From Diaporthe sp. PMI_573 (Eukaryota; Ascomycota; Sordariomycetes; Diaporthales; Diaporthaceae): a stretch of 64,000 nt of DNA. The stretch spans positions 496,001 through 560,000 of the forward strand of contig JAJTUP010000029.1 of assembly GCA_021399435.1 (NCBI GenBank), written 5' to 3'. Below the pieces are notes generated by a model. That model was not told where the DNA came from. It did no database searches and saw only the letters and a list, made by a program, of their open reading frames with translations. This document shows positions 46,599-57,903 of this stretch, piece by piece; position 1 is the stretch's first letter; each line of letters opens with the position of its first letter. Both the position numbers and the translations under genes were made by a program.

Positions 46599-48146
46599 TT
46601 ACACAAGCGACGGATCTAGAATTTCATCCCCAACAGACGCTGATAGCAGCCTCTTGACATCTTCAGCCTTCTTCTCCAGCCACAGGCGAGTGTAATCGCA
46701 CGCCATGACAAAGGCCATATGCCGCGACGGATCCGCCAGGCAGGCCCGCGAGTCGTGTAGATTCCGTAGATATATCGTCAACTGAGAGAGCAACCTCTCC
46801 AGCTTCCGGAAAGACAACAAGTACAGCCTCTGCCGGAGATCCACCTCGTCGTCATCCTCCAGCTCAAGCATGCCCCACGAGAGCCGCGGCTCCATCAAGC
46901 TCGCAAGCGGGATGTTCGCACCGGCACCAGCCATAGACATGTCCGAGTCCGAGCCGGAGGAGAGGCTGCTCCCTCCCACCCTCTCGGCGCCGGCCCCGAC
47001 CCTGAGGGCTGAGGCAATATCGTCAATGCTCATCCCCGCGCCCGCAATCCCAGCACCAGTCCCAGCTGCAGCGGACGGGGAGAGATGCCTGCGCAGCGCG
47101 GGCGAGACCAGGTCGCAGGCGAGCATCTCGAACTCGTCGATGACGAACCCAATAAGCGTGGCGACGGCCATGATGTGTATTGGCTCGCCGTCGTCGCGGC
47201 CATGGCAACACGCCATCGAGGACTCGGACGAGGAGATGCACCGCTTCAGCTTGGCCAGCTGCGCGTCGATGGGCAGCCGACGGTCGTCATGCCCACCTCC
47301 GCGCATCGACGTCAGCAGCTCCGTCACCCCGGAGTGGCAGTTGCACGGGTAATCGCCCAGCGACGGCGGCGAAGGGGGCGTCGCCAGGTATGCTGCCATG
47401 TCTGTGTCGCTATTGCTAGTGAGGTTGCTGCCGGGGTTGCTCGTCGGGTTGCTGGTATTGCTGTTGGTGGTTTTGTGGTTGGTGCTGGTGCTGGTGCTGG
47501 TGCCAAAGAGGGACCCCATGGTCCAGGAGTTGGCGTACTCATTCACCGGCGTCGAGAATTGTGTCACGGCTGCGCTGAGCTGGTCGACGTGTGGACCGCT
47601 GCTTGACCTGCCGGCGGCTCTGGGCAGGCCGCCGAAGTCCAGCAGAATCCCGGCCCGATGTGTTTGATCAGCTGTCGTCTGTGTTTGCGGAGTGTATGGT
47701 TGGAAACGGGACATGTAATCTCCGAAGAGAACTGTATTCGGATCGTGTGTTGACATCTCGGTGGGCATTGACCGGTCAGGCGATGCACCGCCGTTAGGGG
47801 TTGATGAAGATGGCGTCGCAGTTGCACTCCTGGTGAATGATAACCCGTTCCAAGTACTGCTGTTGCTCCTGCTGTGGCCCTTGAGATTGCTGCTTGAGCC
47901 GTTGATGTCGATGTTGGACGATACCCGCGAAGGGCCCCGTGACCGCTGTGAAGGCGGCATCGATATCGGCGGAGCGTCCTTGTGAGTCCTCCGTGAGAGT
48001 CCGTAGACGCACTCGGCTCCGTTTCGTTCGCACCGAGCGCACGTCGGCTTGCGCTGGCTGCACCGGACCTTTGACTCGTTGCAGGCGTTGCAAGAGGCTC
48101 GCAGCCTTATCGTCTTTCCGTCCATACCCATATATTGAACCTTCAA
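46599..48146 (-). CDS. Zn(II)2Cys6 transcription factor, AflR-like
   Basis: An intact single exon of 515 codons. Starts at 48146, 48131 or 48125 are all possible within ten residues. The zinc cluster near residues 18-48 is CX2CX6CX6CX2CX6C ([18 protein letters not shown], then [16 protein letters not shown]), and [10 protein letters not shown] follows as in AflR-type regulators. The middle is Ser/Thr/Asn-rich. The C-terminal half has the aflatoxin-regulator-type effector layout: [13 protein letters not shown], an [12 protein letters not shown] segment, CCHGRDD, and a final helical region ending [13 protein letters not shown]. These proteins act in the nucleus as pathway-specific activators of polyketide clusters. 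The nearby genes are a dead exporter and an intact cupin, so its present targets are unclear. Confidence 0.9.
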   Translation of the reverse strand: MKVQYMGMDGKTIRLRASCNACNESKVRCSQRKPTCARCERNGAECVYGLSRRTHKDAPPISMPPSQRSRGPSRVSSNIDINGSSSNLKGHSRSNSSTWNGLSFTRSATATPSSSTPNGGASPDRSMPTEMSTHDPNTVLFGDYMSRFQPYTPQTQTTADQTHRAGILLDFGGLPRAAGRSSSGPHVDQLSAAVTQFSTPVNEYANSWTMGSLFGTSTSTSTNHKTTNSNTSNPTSNPGSNLTSNSDTDMAAYLATPPSPPSLGDYPCNCHSGVTELLTSMRGGGHDDRRLPIDAQLAKLKRCISSSESSMACCHGRDDGEPIHIMAVATLIGFVIDEFEMLACDLVSPALRRHLSPSAAAGTGAGIAGAGMSIDDIASALRVGAGAERVGGSSLSSGSDSDMSMAGAGANIPLASLMEPRLSWGMLELEDDDEVDLRQRLYLLSFRKLERLLSQLTIYLRNLHDSRACLADPSRHMAFVMACDYTRLWLEKKAEDVKRLLSASVGDEILDPSLV

Positions 48147-50619
48147 GGTTCAGCCTGGGCTTGCTGGGTATGAAAGTTGTGAGTGTTAATGGCCTTGGCT
48201 GTCAGCGTCTAGGAAGCGTCATGATACTGATATGAGTGATGAGAGTGTTGAACACTCGTGGAGTGCCGTAGTAATCTGTTGGATATGACCTTTATTGGTG
48301 TTTTCTTGTAAGAAAGTGCATGTCGACAGCCTCGACCAATTTGTCCGGTACCGACCATGGGATAGATACCACAGCAGCATCCGACTATTCTTATTTGATC
48401 CGCGGATGGGCGAGGGCAAACCACCAGTGATGTGACAATCCCCTACAAAGGATGCATACATAGACAAATTTGCTGACAGGATGAGACCCGATTGGAGTAC
48501 ACACATGTCCCGAGCCCAGAGGAGCGGTTCTGGTAGACAGATCGGCAGGCATTTGACCATGCAGAGGCTGGTGGTTGGTCTACATCTGCTGCGGCTGCAC
48601 CATCATAGGGGGCAATGCAATGTACTCTCAGTGAGGTACTTGCATACCAGATACTTGTCGCCTGGGAGCACAATACAGTCAGCGCCGTCAGCGGCAATAG
48701 GCGGAGCTGTGTGACGTTCGCCATGCCGGCTACATGTATATGTAGGTACATGATAAGCGGAGCTCATTATGGCGGAATGTGCCGCAGTTGGCACCCCTTT
48801 TGTGTTTAGTTCAGGCTCGGCCCTAAGTACCGTGAATCTTGTTTCCATGGCGCTCACTCACAGCGTCTGACCGCCCACCATCTTTCTTTGTTCTTGACGC
48901 GACACCACGTATGTGTACATGTGCATATCATCACCGACCTCGCAAAACTGATCCAGATGCGATGACCTTCGATTGTATCAGTGCCACCTGTCAAAGGGAC
49001 TGACTCATCCAACACCTTATCTCTTAGTTGCCGAGCATGTTGAACCAGAATCTTCGAGTGGTACCCACCAATTGTGACGCTCTCTGGCGTCTTCGTATCG
49101 TCTGAATTGAAAGAAAGCTACAGGATATTTATCGTGAATAAGTTTCTTTTCTTTGTTCTTACACCCTCTACCACAGCGTGGGGGACGACGTACTCTACAA
49201 CCCACATGAAGCTGAGCGCGGCGCGTTGGCAAAACACGTCAGCCTCATCATCATCATCAGAGTCGACTTTGGTCGCCCGCTGGTCCATTGTACACTATCC
49301 AGTGGGGGTGGGTATACGTAGATCTCAGTAGAGCTTGGCCAGCACGGCAGAGGCGGCCACCGTCATTCCATGGCCATGTCGTGCAACACACAAAACGTTG
49401 CAAGCTGAAAAGCCAGGTGACGATGGGAGGATGTGGTACTTGCCTGGTATGATGAAAATGATGGAGTTGTATCACTCCACTAGGCTACATCGTCCCGATT
49501 CGGCCTTTGATTTGCATCATCAATTTCGCTCCACCACCAGACAAAAGTGTGTCTCTACATGGAGTGACCGCCGCAGCTTGGCGGGCCCCAGCCGCCTTAC
49601 ACACTGCTGCCGTAAGAGGCACTGCTTGGCTACCACAAAAGTTGATTTGACAAACTGCCGCCTCTAATTGTGTGCATGCCTCAATTTCGAGCGCGACTGT
49701 TGGTCCATACTTCGGAACCCGATTTTGGAAAGCCAGTAAGCTTACAGCCGAGAAGGCGGCCGCATGTTCAGGCCTGCGTCTAATTTCAATCCTGGATCCT
49801 AGTTGAGAGGCCATGCTTTGTAACACAATCTTGGTTGTATTAGTGATGAAAAGGATTATTGTGGGCAGAGCACACATTTGCGGCGGTCAACGATTTCTGG
49901 TACCTGCCGCCGAATCTGGATAGCCTTCGCATCTTTAGTTCGGTTGAGTAATAGGGGTGACATTGATAGGCCTTGCTGTCGTAATTCTGAACACAGCGCC
50001 CAATAAGGCTAGCAAGGCTTTGTGGTTCAGGATACAGGATACAAGGATAATTGCCACTGCCACGTGTCCCATGGCTCCTGCGGGTGGCGGCCGTTTGTGT
50101 AATTTATGTCTGCTGTGTTGCGGATGGCGTCTTGGGTCTGCCGCGGATGCAGCCCTGCCGACCCAGAAACTTGGTGAACAAATTAGCCCACATGTTCTGG
50201 AATCACAATTGGAACTACTGAGCAGTCTACCAAGTTTCACTTGTGGAGAAGGCGGGGACGTGCCGCCGCTGGGTTACAATACCACTCATGCAAGGAAGTC
50301 ATCTCTGGCCAGCCTTCTGTCATGTAATACTGCCTGTGGTCGAGCTATTTCCATAATTATGTGGCTGCCGTCTCGCACCTGAGAGACCTATTTTGAGAGA
50401 AAATGTAGAGCCTGCGTCACTCTCAGGCAAAGCACTTCATGGTCCCTGGCCATGGAATGTGGTGTGAATCGTTCCCACGGTTTAGTGGAATGACTCCTAG
50501 CCTAATCTGATCCTGTGGCTTCGAGAAGAATGGTTCAGTGTATGCAGTCTTAGCCTACAGTTTTCATGGACAACAGTCTCATATCTCAAAATGCTTCCAC
50601 CCTAATCTCCCGCCCTGGG
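48147..50619. other. 2.5-kb spacer upstream of the AflR-like gene
   Basis: No gene is supported. Frames up to 141 codons (49957-50382) lack domains or sensible splicing. A small ATC/CAT trinucleotide run lies near 49,245. The first part is the probable promoter of the minus-strand regulator. Confidence 0.45.
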
Positions 50620-51189
50620 TCAGTCTTCAGAAGGCGCCGCAACCGCTACTCCGTGGCCCTCAGTTCCTCCGAGGATCTTGCCATCAACCTCGATCGGCTT
50701 TGACTCCAGCGTCACAAAGCACATGCGGCCCCACTCCGTCTTGCTCGTGTTCCTCCACATGTGGTTCGTGCCCCTCTGGATTGCCACATCGCTTTTCTTC
50801 AAAATTCTACTCTCTCCAGAATCCAGGACAAGTTCAACCTCACCATCCAACACAATACCATAGTCCAGGCTCTGCGTTCTGTGCATGAGGCTCTCGCCGC
50901 CCGGCTTCATGTCTACCATGCGTAGAACGCTACCGCCGGGGAGGAAAATTCCAGGAGGGTTGGACAAGAAAGATGAGTAGGTGGCGATGTCAGACTGGCC
51001 TGCGAAGTCCGCCGGGATCTTATCAGTAGCATAGCCAAGGAGGAACTTGGACTTTCCGCCGACGATGTTGGCAGGGAGGAGGTCAGGAATACTGGTGTTG
51101 AAGACGGAGAGGCCCTTGGCGTCATGGTCCGTGATGAAGCGGCTGGGTGTGGCCAGATCAGGAGCTTCTTGTGCTTGAGGTTGTGCCAT
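50620..51189 (-). CDS. Cupin-domain protein
   Basis: An intact frame of 189 residues from the ATG at 51189. An upstream in-frame ATG at 51237 adds 16 residues and is less likely. The core is a single beta-barrel cupin: MHRTQSLDYGIVLDGEVELVLD gives the first strand set with His and Glu, and RGTNHMWRN gives the second motif. Not all metal ligands of classical cupins are obvious, so metal use is uncertain. Small cupins of this form occur in fungal polyketide clusters as decarboxylases, cyclases or helpers. The AflR-like gene is the nearest intact neighbour. The specific role is not known. Confidence 0.85.
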   Translation of the reverse strand: MAQPQAQEAPDLATPSRFITDHDAKGLSVFNTSIPDLLPANIVGGKSKFLLGYATDKIPADFAGQSDIATYSSFLSNPPGIFLPGGSVLRMVDMKPGGESLMHRTQSLDYGIVLDGEVELVLDSGESRILKKSDVAIQRGTNHMWRNTSKTEWGRMCFVTLESKPIEVDGKILGGTEGHGVAVAAPSED

Positions 51190-52109
51190 TGTGACGTCTT
51201 GGCCGTGATGGATGGATGAGTGACAGATGGACTCCAAGAAGAAAAGGCCAGGAGGCAGGAAAAAATGCCAATAAATCTTGTGGGCAGGTCGGATTTACCA
51301 CGTCCGTTCGGAGTTAAATTTTTGTCTCGGGTTGCCTGGGAACATTCATCTCCTGACGGTGATTGAATAAGCAGAGGCGGTGATTGACGCGCAATCGGCG
51401 ATTGGGCATAAGGGATTTGGTTTGCTTGCCACAGCAGTGTCTGTGCAACAGCCAACACCTGCAGTACCAGACAAAGATACCCACGCTGCTGTGCGACACC
51501 AAGGTCCTCGCATCAATCCTGCTATTTCGCAAACTGGCAGTAAGCGCTAAAGCAGTTCAACGTTCCCGACTTGGCGCTCTCAGTCTCTCAACTAACTACA
51601 TACACCGTCGTAGTCACGGATGACAGCATATTCACATGCAGTTCGATAAACATATTCAACAAGAGTGGAAAGCGAGTTTTCCAGCTCGCCGTGACTAATA
51701 AAAATATTCCCCCAATAGATTTCCCAAGTGATTGTCTCTCCCCCGGTGATTTGGTAGCAATTTCGGATTAGGCTCTATCTCGTTGGCTTGTGCAAGAGAC
51801 CGCGCACCGTTCTTTTTCGGGAATACAGAAAGACGTCGTATTCGAGTCTCCGTATCGTCCCTTTCATTTCCAATGACTTGAATGTCTTGCATGATCAACT
51901 TGACTCTGTGTACTGGCGCGAAGAAGCATTCGATAACCCAAGCAGTCAAGTCAAGTTCACGCGTATTTGTCTTGAAATTCGTCTGTTAGGGGTGGATTTT
52001 GTCTACTGCCGACCTATCCGTATCTCCTCTTTTCTCCGCCTGTGAAACTTGAGTCGCCCGGAGGACCGCCGAAGTCAGCTATGTTCCCAGGCTCATATAG
52101 TGGACTGAT
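51190..52109. other. Spacer, nothing recognised
   Basis: About 900 bp with the cupin promoter at its start. No further gene is supported. The lost 5' part of the SDR fragment is not visible. Confidence 0.45.
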
Positions 52110-52331
52110 TTGCCAGCATATCTATCCGAGATGACGGAAGGCATTGTGAAGTCTTCTGAGCAGCTCACGCCGGGGGAGTGTGCACTGCGTATTTCGCCGC
52201 TGGGTAGGGCTGGAAATACCGAGGACATGGCGGGCTGTATTCTTTGGCTTGCGTCCTCGGGCGCGTGGCTATCGGGTAACATCATTGTGACTGATGGTGG
52301 AAAGTTGGGCATCATTCCGTCTGGGTATTAG
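52110..52331 (+). pseudogene. 3' fragment of a short-chain dehydrogenase/reductase gene
   Basis: About 73 codons without an ATG encode the C-terminal end of a classical SDR. The pieces are a segment matching the post-catalytic loop (LSEMTEGIV), PLGRAGNTEDMAGCILWLAS with the usual Gly-Arg-x-Gly pattern, and SGNIIVTDGG, the family end motif. The NAD(P)-binding Rossmann half and the YxxxK catalytic motif are absent, and no upstream exon is visible, so this is a 5'-truncated relic. Confidence 0.8.
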
Positions 52332-53009
52332 AATCTTCACCTATATGTACTGCTAGTAGTACAATACAAAACGAGTATAGCTGATAAGGTATATGTTGAC
52401 TGTTGTATAGAGTATTTTGAAGAATGCAGATGAATTGCGACGGTAATGAAAAGAAGGAAGGTCGAGAAAGGAGAATTGACTAGTTATAGAGAATAGTTTA
52501 AAGTGCCAAATGCATCTGTAGAAAAACACATTCATGTTTGTTCCGTCACATCTTGCCCCTTTAAGCTCCAGCTATCGCTGCGTGCAGCAGTAGGAATCGT
52601 CTTTTTAACCGCTTGTATTTTGTATTTCCCATACAGGCGTATATCAGTGGGATGAGATCAGACAGACTGTGCTGGAGGTTGAGAATCTGAGGTTGGTGCC
52701 TCGATGCCTAGGGTCGAGCATGCCGCCTGCGCTGGCAACGGCCGATTATCACTGATCACCTCAAATGATGAAGCACGAATTCATACGTTTACTCGCATCA
52801 AATGTATGTATCTCGCTGAAATGAAATATATGATCATATTGCCAAAACAAATTGTCTAGCCGAGCTACGCTCGCTGATATCATATCTGTAATCATTCCAA
52901 ATCTCATGCGTTCCACCGCCAAATCATACAGAGAACAAAACAGGAAATACAATATTGGAGCACGCGAAGTAACGCTGCACGAAGCGGCCCACCACCCAGA
53001 TCAGGGGGC
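52332..53009. other. AT-rich spacer
   Basis: The DNA between two gene fragments is AT-rich (52,332-52,560), with no recognised element. Confidence 0.45.
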
Positions 53010-53576
53010 TCAGGCAAGAATGATGGGATCTTTCCCATCCCATTCGTTCCCCTCAGCAGCATCTAGCGAGAACCTCGCCACGGCGCCCCTGGAGATACTC
53101 GCCGTCATACCCACCATCCCCTTCTCCGCGGGCCACACCTTGGCTTGCTTCTTGTCGTCGCCCTCAGTGAGCCTCCCCGGCCGCAGGACGACCCACCTCA
53201 CACCCTCGCCAGCGGCCCTCAGCTCCACCTCGGCTGCGTCGTGGTCGTCGTACGTGAGCTTGACGTTACTGTGCCCGATGAGAGTGCGCAGCACCCAGCG
53301 CGCGTTGGGCGGCGACTTGCCCACTCCGATCGCGGAGACGTACACGACCTTGGGCTTCTCGGTCCACTCGGCGGTGGTGACGTCCGCGCTGTTCAACGGC
53401 GATCCCTTCACCCCTTCACCTGAGGTTGGACTTTTGGGTGTCCGGGAGCTTGGCGGTCAGCTCATCCAGCGCGGAGGGGTTGCGGACGAGGGCGGCGACA
53501 CTGTAGCCGCGCTGGAGGGCCTCCAGGACGATATGATGCCTGTACGGCCGGTTGCTCCGAGGATGAGGATGTGCAT
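53010..53576 (-). pseudogene. Broken NAD(P)-binding (NmrA/atypical SDR-like) protein
   Basis: On the minus strand the ATG at 53576 starts MHILILGATGRTG, a Rossmann GxTGxxG motif. One base is missing at about 53,538, and the continuation (IVLEALQRGYSVAALVRNPSAL) is in the next frame until a TGA near 53,417. A third piece (LNSADVT..KPKVVYVSAIG, VRWVVLRPGRL) carries the C-terminal half to a stop at 53010. The expected middle strand and helix between the second and third pieces are missing, so there is both a frameshift and an internal deletion. Intact relatives are soluble NAD(P)-binding proteins of about 210-230 residues. Confidence 0.8.
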
Positions 53577-56539
53577 CTCTGTGTGCACTGCCAAAAGGGG
53601 TCTGTGGTTGGACTTGGCAGGCGCTACGGAGTAGTGATAAGACGGTTGGGTTTCTGGAGCAGAGGGGTCTGCTCGAATCATTATTGCAAGGATAGGCCTG
53701 AAAGCTCGCACGACTTCAGACTTGCAGAATAGAGGTGATGAGTAGAGGACCGCAAAATGGTTATTCTTCAGACCCCAAGGGACTCATAAGACATTGATGC
53801 GCCCAATGCTCATCCGCTCTTGGCCCGGGCTGGTGCGAAGGTGGCTAAGAATTTTATCTCTTCAACCGGCGGAGGCCGGTTACCTAGACGGGCAAAATCG
53901 CCAGTCCGGTTGCTTAGAAATGCCGGTCATTTCCCTCAGTAAGGGGCTGAAATCAAAGTGCATTCTTTGTGCAACCTCATATGTCGTCTTCCGCCTATTC
54001 CCAGCAGTAACCCAACAAGCAGCCGAAAGGCAAGCCGGAGTTCAGGAGCTGTAAGATTGGGATTATGAGGATGAGCTGAAGGAAGCAATCCGGGCGATCG
54101 TGAAGTGATCACGTCACGGTCGGGAGTCGTGATGGTTCTCATCGCTCATAGGTTGACTTCCGGTTTTTAAGCATTAGACGAGTAAGCTTCATGACCTCAT
54201 ATCGTCTCCGATACTCACTTACAACACCGCGTTTAGGTCTGTGAGCAAACCGGAGTTGGTCCGAGGCAATGGAATATGACGCATTTTATCGTTAATAGTC
54301 CAATGTAGGATTATTTTGGGGTACTTTGTCCCAGCAAAATGTTGTTAGAGATCAGAGGAAGACGTCATGAGTATAGTTGGGCATAGCATCGAAAGGTTGC
54401 ATCGAGGATCAGAACAGGCCAGTTGATGCTCCTTGTATGCATTCCAGGTTCGGCGACCGTTGCGAGACGGCAGTTTGAATCGGAATTTGACGTGGAGTAG
54501 CAATAACGTATATTCTCACTCATTACGGCCTTGTAGTGTAAACCCCTTCAGATATCGTCCAATGCCGTGGGCATTGCGTCAGTCTGCACAGGATACTGTC
54601 TGTGCCTGAATCTAGAACTTGCTTGGCTGATTGAAGTTGAATGGCACTTAGAGCTTTCGAAGAGTAATTTTGATGAGGGAATTTTCCATCAAAAGGGGAA
54701 GTATCATCCAAGGCAGAAAGAAAATTTCAGAGTCCGTTGCTCTCTGTATAATTGACGTCTGCGGCTCTATTTAAGAACGAGCATTTGTTCCCTAGGCAAT
54801 GTTCGCACTCTTCAGCTGTCACACTTATGCTTCTGTCTATTTTCACCATAAAGGATTTACTCTAATGACTTTTGAAGTGTCCAGTAAACAGCTCATAAAG
54901 TATAGTCCTAAGCCTTCAGCGTGATTACTTGGAGACTAGAACAGCACACAATTTTACAATGATTCAGGACTTTCAGGTGCCCCAAGTACAATATGTGACT
55001 GAGGTCACCGTCACGCAGGTCCGGTGCTGGCCTCTGTTTGCTGGTAAACATCCCCCTCGAATGTTAATATGGCCAGATGCATCATCGCTTTCAAGCGATT
55101 GCGACAGAGCTTGAACGTTTGCATGCAGAGTCTCTAAACTTTATCAAACTGGCCTGGGGTTCTCACCATGACTCGGCGTCCAGCTACAAGCTTTGAGAAT
55201 TCTCCGCCTCGGCATCATAGGCTCTTAAACTTAGCTGAGCTTATTGAGTCCCTTTTTTAAGCTTATTTTAGAGATTCCTGGAGAGCCATGTTATTCTTCC
55301 ACGTTGAGAGCTCCGGAGAATTTAGACTCGATAACAACAGGTTCGTCGTGCAGCATTCGAAACGCGTCAAGTGGCGGCACGAACCTATTCAAATCCCACA
55401 ACATAAGCCGAACAATTAATTTTGCAATGTGAAATAGGTATGGATTGATGTCATATCTAGGTATTTGATCACGTTCTTTTCTAGCCGCACCAGTCGTGAT
55501 CTACAGAAACCTCAACCCCCATAGCCAACGACTCACAAAGGATCAATTCCTGATGGGTCGGACTCATGCATCACCGCCGAAGCCACCAGCCCAAAGTCCA
55601 CGCCGGCAATCACGTGGAGAGAATCTCTTCTCCAAAGTGCTCGGAGTTTCCCAAGCCGCCAACCAAAAACCTTAGACACGACGACACCGGGCAGCCGAAC
55701 TAAAAAAGACAGGACGAAATACGGCCCTGAGACGTCCGTACCTGCAGATAGAGGTGGGAATAGGACGGTATTGCGTGTACTGCACGGCTGCCGAGTTGAA
55801 ATGCAAACGCTCGGGCAGAACCCGCCGGCCCAACGTTGGGCTCGTTCGCTCTGCATTGACAGGCGGGTGGGCTACGTCACGAGTTGGCCCCCACGAACGT
55901 GAAACTCCATCTCCTACAGTATGCACAAGAGTGCGCGAGTCAAATTTCTGGGCAGAGTTTCGCCCGCCACATACGGAGGTACGCTTACGCCTTGCTTGCT
56001 TGCTTTTTTCCTTGGGGAGGCTGTCCCCGTTCCTGGACGGTCTGCTGTTTATTGGCACTTCTCCGGCAGGTGTCGGGCCACACTATGCGCTGGTGTTTTA
56101 TATATTGGGCCACTTGATGTGCGTTGAGGTATCGATTGCATGCAGCCTTGAAAATCATTGCACATCGAGTAGATCATTTGCCCTGGTAGACTATATGTTC
56201 GGAAAGGCTTTAGCGTGGTCTTTGTGATGGCTAAATCCGGCCTTTTTGGTCGGCTCAGCATTCCGCGTATTTCACCCCGGAGCAGAATAGAGGAGAAATG
56301 GCAAGCATCGTGTAAGACTTATCGTTCATTCTAAATTATTCACACACAACGAGAAAACAAGTGAAAGAAAAGCAGTTCGGTATATCGTATCAATCAGGCT
56401 CTGCTCTTACCCTCAAGTAGGTAGTAAGGCGTTTATACACCACACCAAAAGCCCCTTTCCTCGCGTTGCAGCGCCCTTCTCTTCTCAGCAGCCAATTAGA
56501 TACACATAAGAAAGACGTATCGTATTGTTCACTCCCCCT
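53577..56539. other. 3-kb spacer
   Basis: No supported gene. Part of it (54,170-55,500) is AT-richer. A 157-codon frame at 55,754-56,227 has no recognisable fold. No transposon ends were recognised. Confidence 0.45.
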
Positions 56540-57903
56540 TTACTGGCGGAGGTAGGCCAGCTGCCTACCGACCCAGCGGCCGAACGCGCGCTTGTTGTTC
56601 TGGTTGTTGTTGTTGTTGCCGCCACGTTGACGACCATTGCCCTGGCCACCGGTGGCAGCGTTTCCATTTCCGGTGGCAGCGTTTCCGTTTCCGGTAGCCG
56701 CGTTGCCATTTCCGGAGGCCGCGTTGGCGTTACCGCCGTTCTTGCCTCCGCGCTGGCGTCCGTTGCCAGTCTGGGTCTGACCTCCGTTGTTGTTGTTGTT
56801 GTTGTTTCCGCCAGCATTGGCACCGTTGTTGTTGTTCTGGCCAGCAGCCGCCGTAGCAGCAGCGCCGGCTTGGGCGAGCGCTGGTGTCTGGACGGGGGCA
56901 TCCTTGATGACGGGGTCCTGCTGGTTGAGGACCTCCTTGACCGAGGCGGCGGCAGCCTTGCCCTCATCGCTTCCCTCCTGCTGGTTGGCGGCGACGGCGA
57001 CGCCCAGGTCCTGCTTGTTCTGCTCGACCTGCTTCTGCACGCCGTCGAGGGTCTGGGCGGTGGTGATATCCGCGGCGACGTTTGTCTTGGTGGCGGCGCC
57101 GGCTTGCTGCACGGGGAAGCATCCGCCGAAGGGACCGGCCAGAGCGTTGTTTCGGCATCGGACTGTGCAAACATTTCCGGTTGAGGCTGAATATTGTTGT
57201 CAGTTCATGCGCTTAGGATAATTGTGAGAACACAGAATATGATTATGAGACTCACCTCCAGTGCAGTTCATGTCAGCAGGCATCTTGACGGTCATGTTGA
57301 AGTCCACAGTCTTGGCCTGAGAGAAACCGTTGGCTCCGGGGACGTTGTTTGTGACCTCGAGAGGGATTTGACCGGTAGCTCCCAGAGAGTTGCCAGTGGG
57401 GTCCATGTCACACTGTAATTGATTGTCAGCCACTATCAAGTTACGCAGTAGAAGTCACCACACAAGGTTTCTTACTGTGTATGGGCCGGCACCGTCAGCG
57501 TTGACCTGGTGGATTGTGACAGTCATCTCTCCACCGGGCGAGACCTGGGTAACAGCATTGGCGGCAAGGGCGTTCTCGGTGTTCTCTCCAACGTCGATGT
57601 TTCCTCCAAGCTCGGTACGTCCACACTCGTTGGCGATGTTCGCGGTGATCTCGGCATCACGGATGATGGTGGCGTCCTGCTGGCAAGGGCTGATGGCTGT
57701 GCAGTTCCTTGCAATGTCACCCTCGACTGGAATCACTGTTAGAAAATCTTTCTTGTTTGTGTGTAGGTCTTGATATGGTTCATACCCAGGAAACCGACGG
57801 AGGCTGGCGATCCAGACTCGCCCTGGGCGTTCAGGATCTGCGAGTGACCGTAGGCCAGGGACGCAAAAGCTGCGGTGAGCAGTACACGGGTGAGCGAAGA
57901 CAT
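56540..57903 (-). CDS. Secreted Egh16/Gas1-like (appressorium-type) protein
   Basis: Four exons (57903-57786, 57735-57476, 57412-57256, 57186-56540) join in frame to 393 residues. A signal peptide (SLTRVLLTAAFASLAYG) is followed by HSQILNAQG. The family core follows: ARNCTAISPCQQDATIIRDAE, NECGRTELGG, VTIHQVNADGAGPYTCDMD, and a Cys-containing CTVRCRNNALAGPFGGC. Relatives in Blumeria and Magnaporthe (Egh16, Gas1/Mas) are expressed during appressorium formation and affect penetration. That is family knowledge, not evidence here. Odd features are the long Asn/Gly-rich C-terminus with about four heptads of the form AATGNGN and two RQRGG motifs, and a basic aromatic end (RAFGRWVGRQLAYL). The DNA of the heptads is a 21-bp repeat near 56,650-56,740. 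The gene is intact. Confidence 0.9.

Noticed and set aside
55754..56227. 157-codon plus-strand frame
   Set aside because: No recognisable family, mixed frame bias, and competing frames over the same bases.
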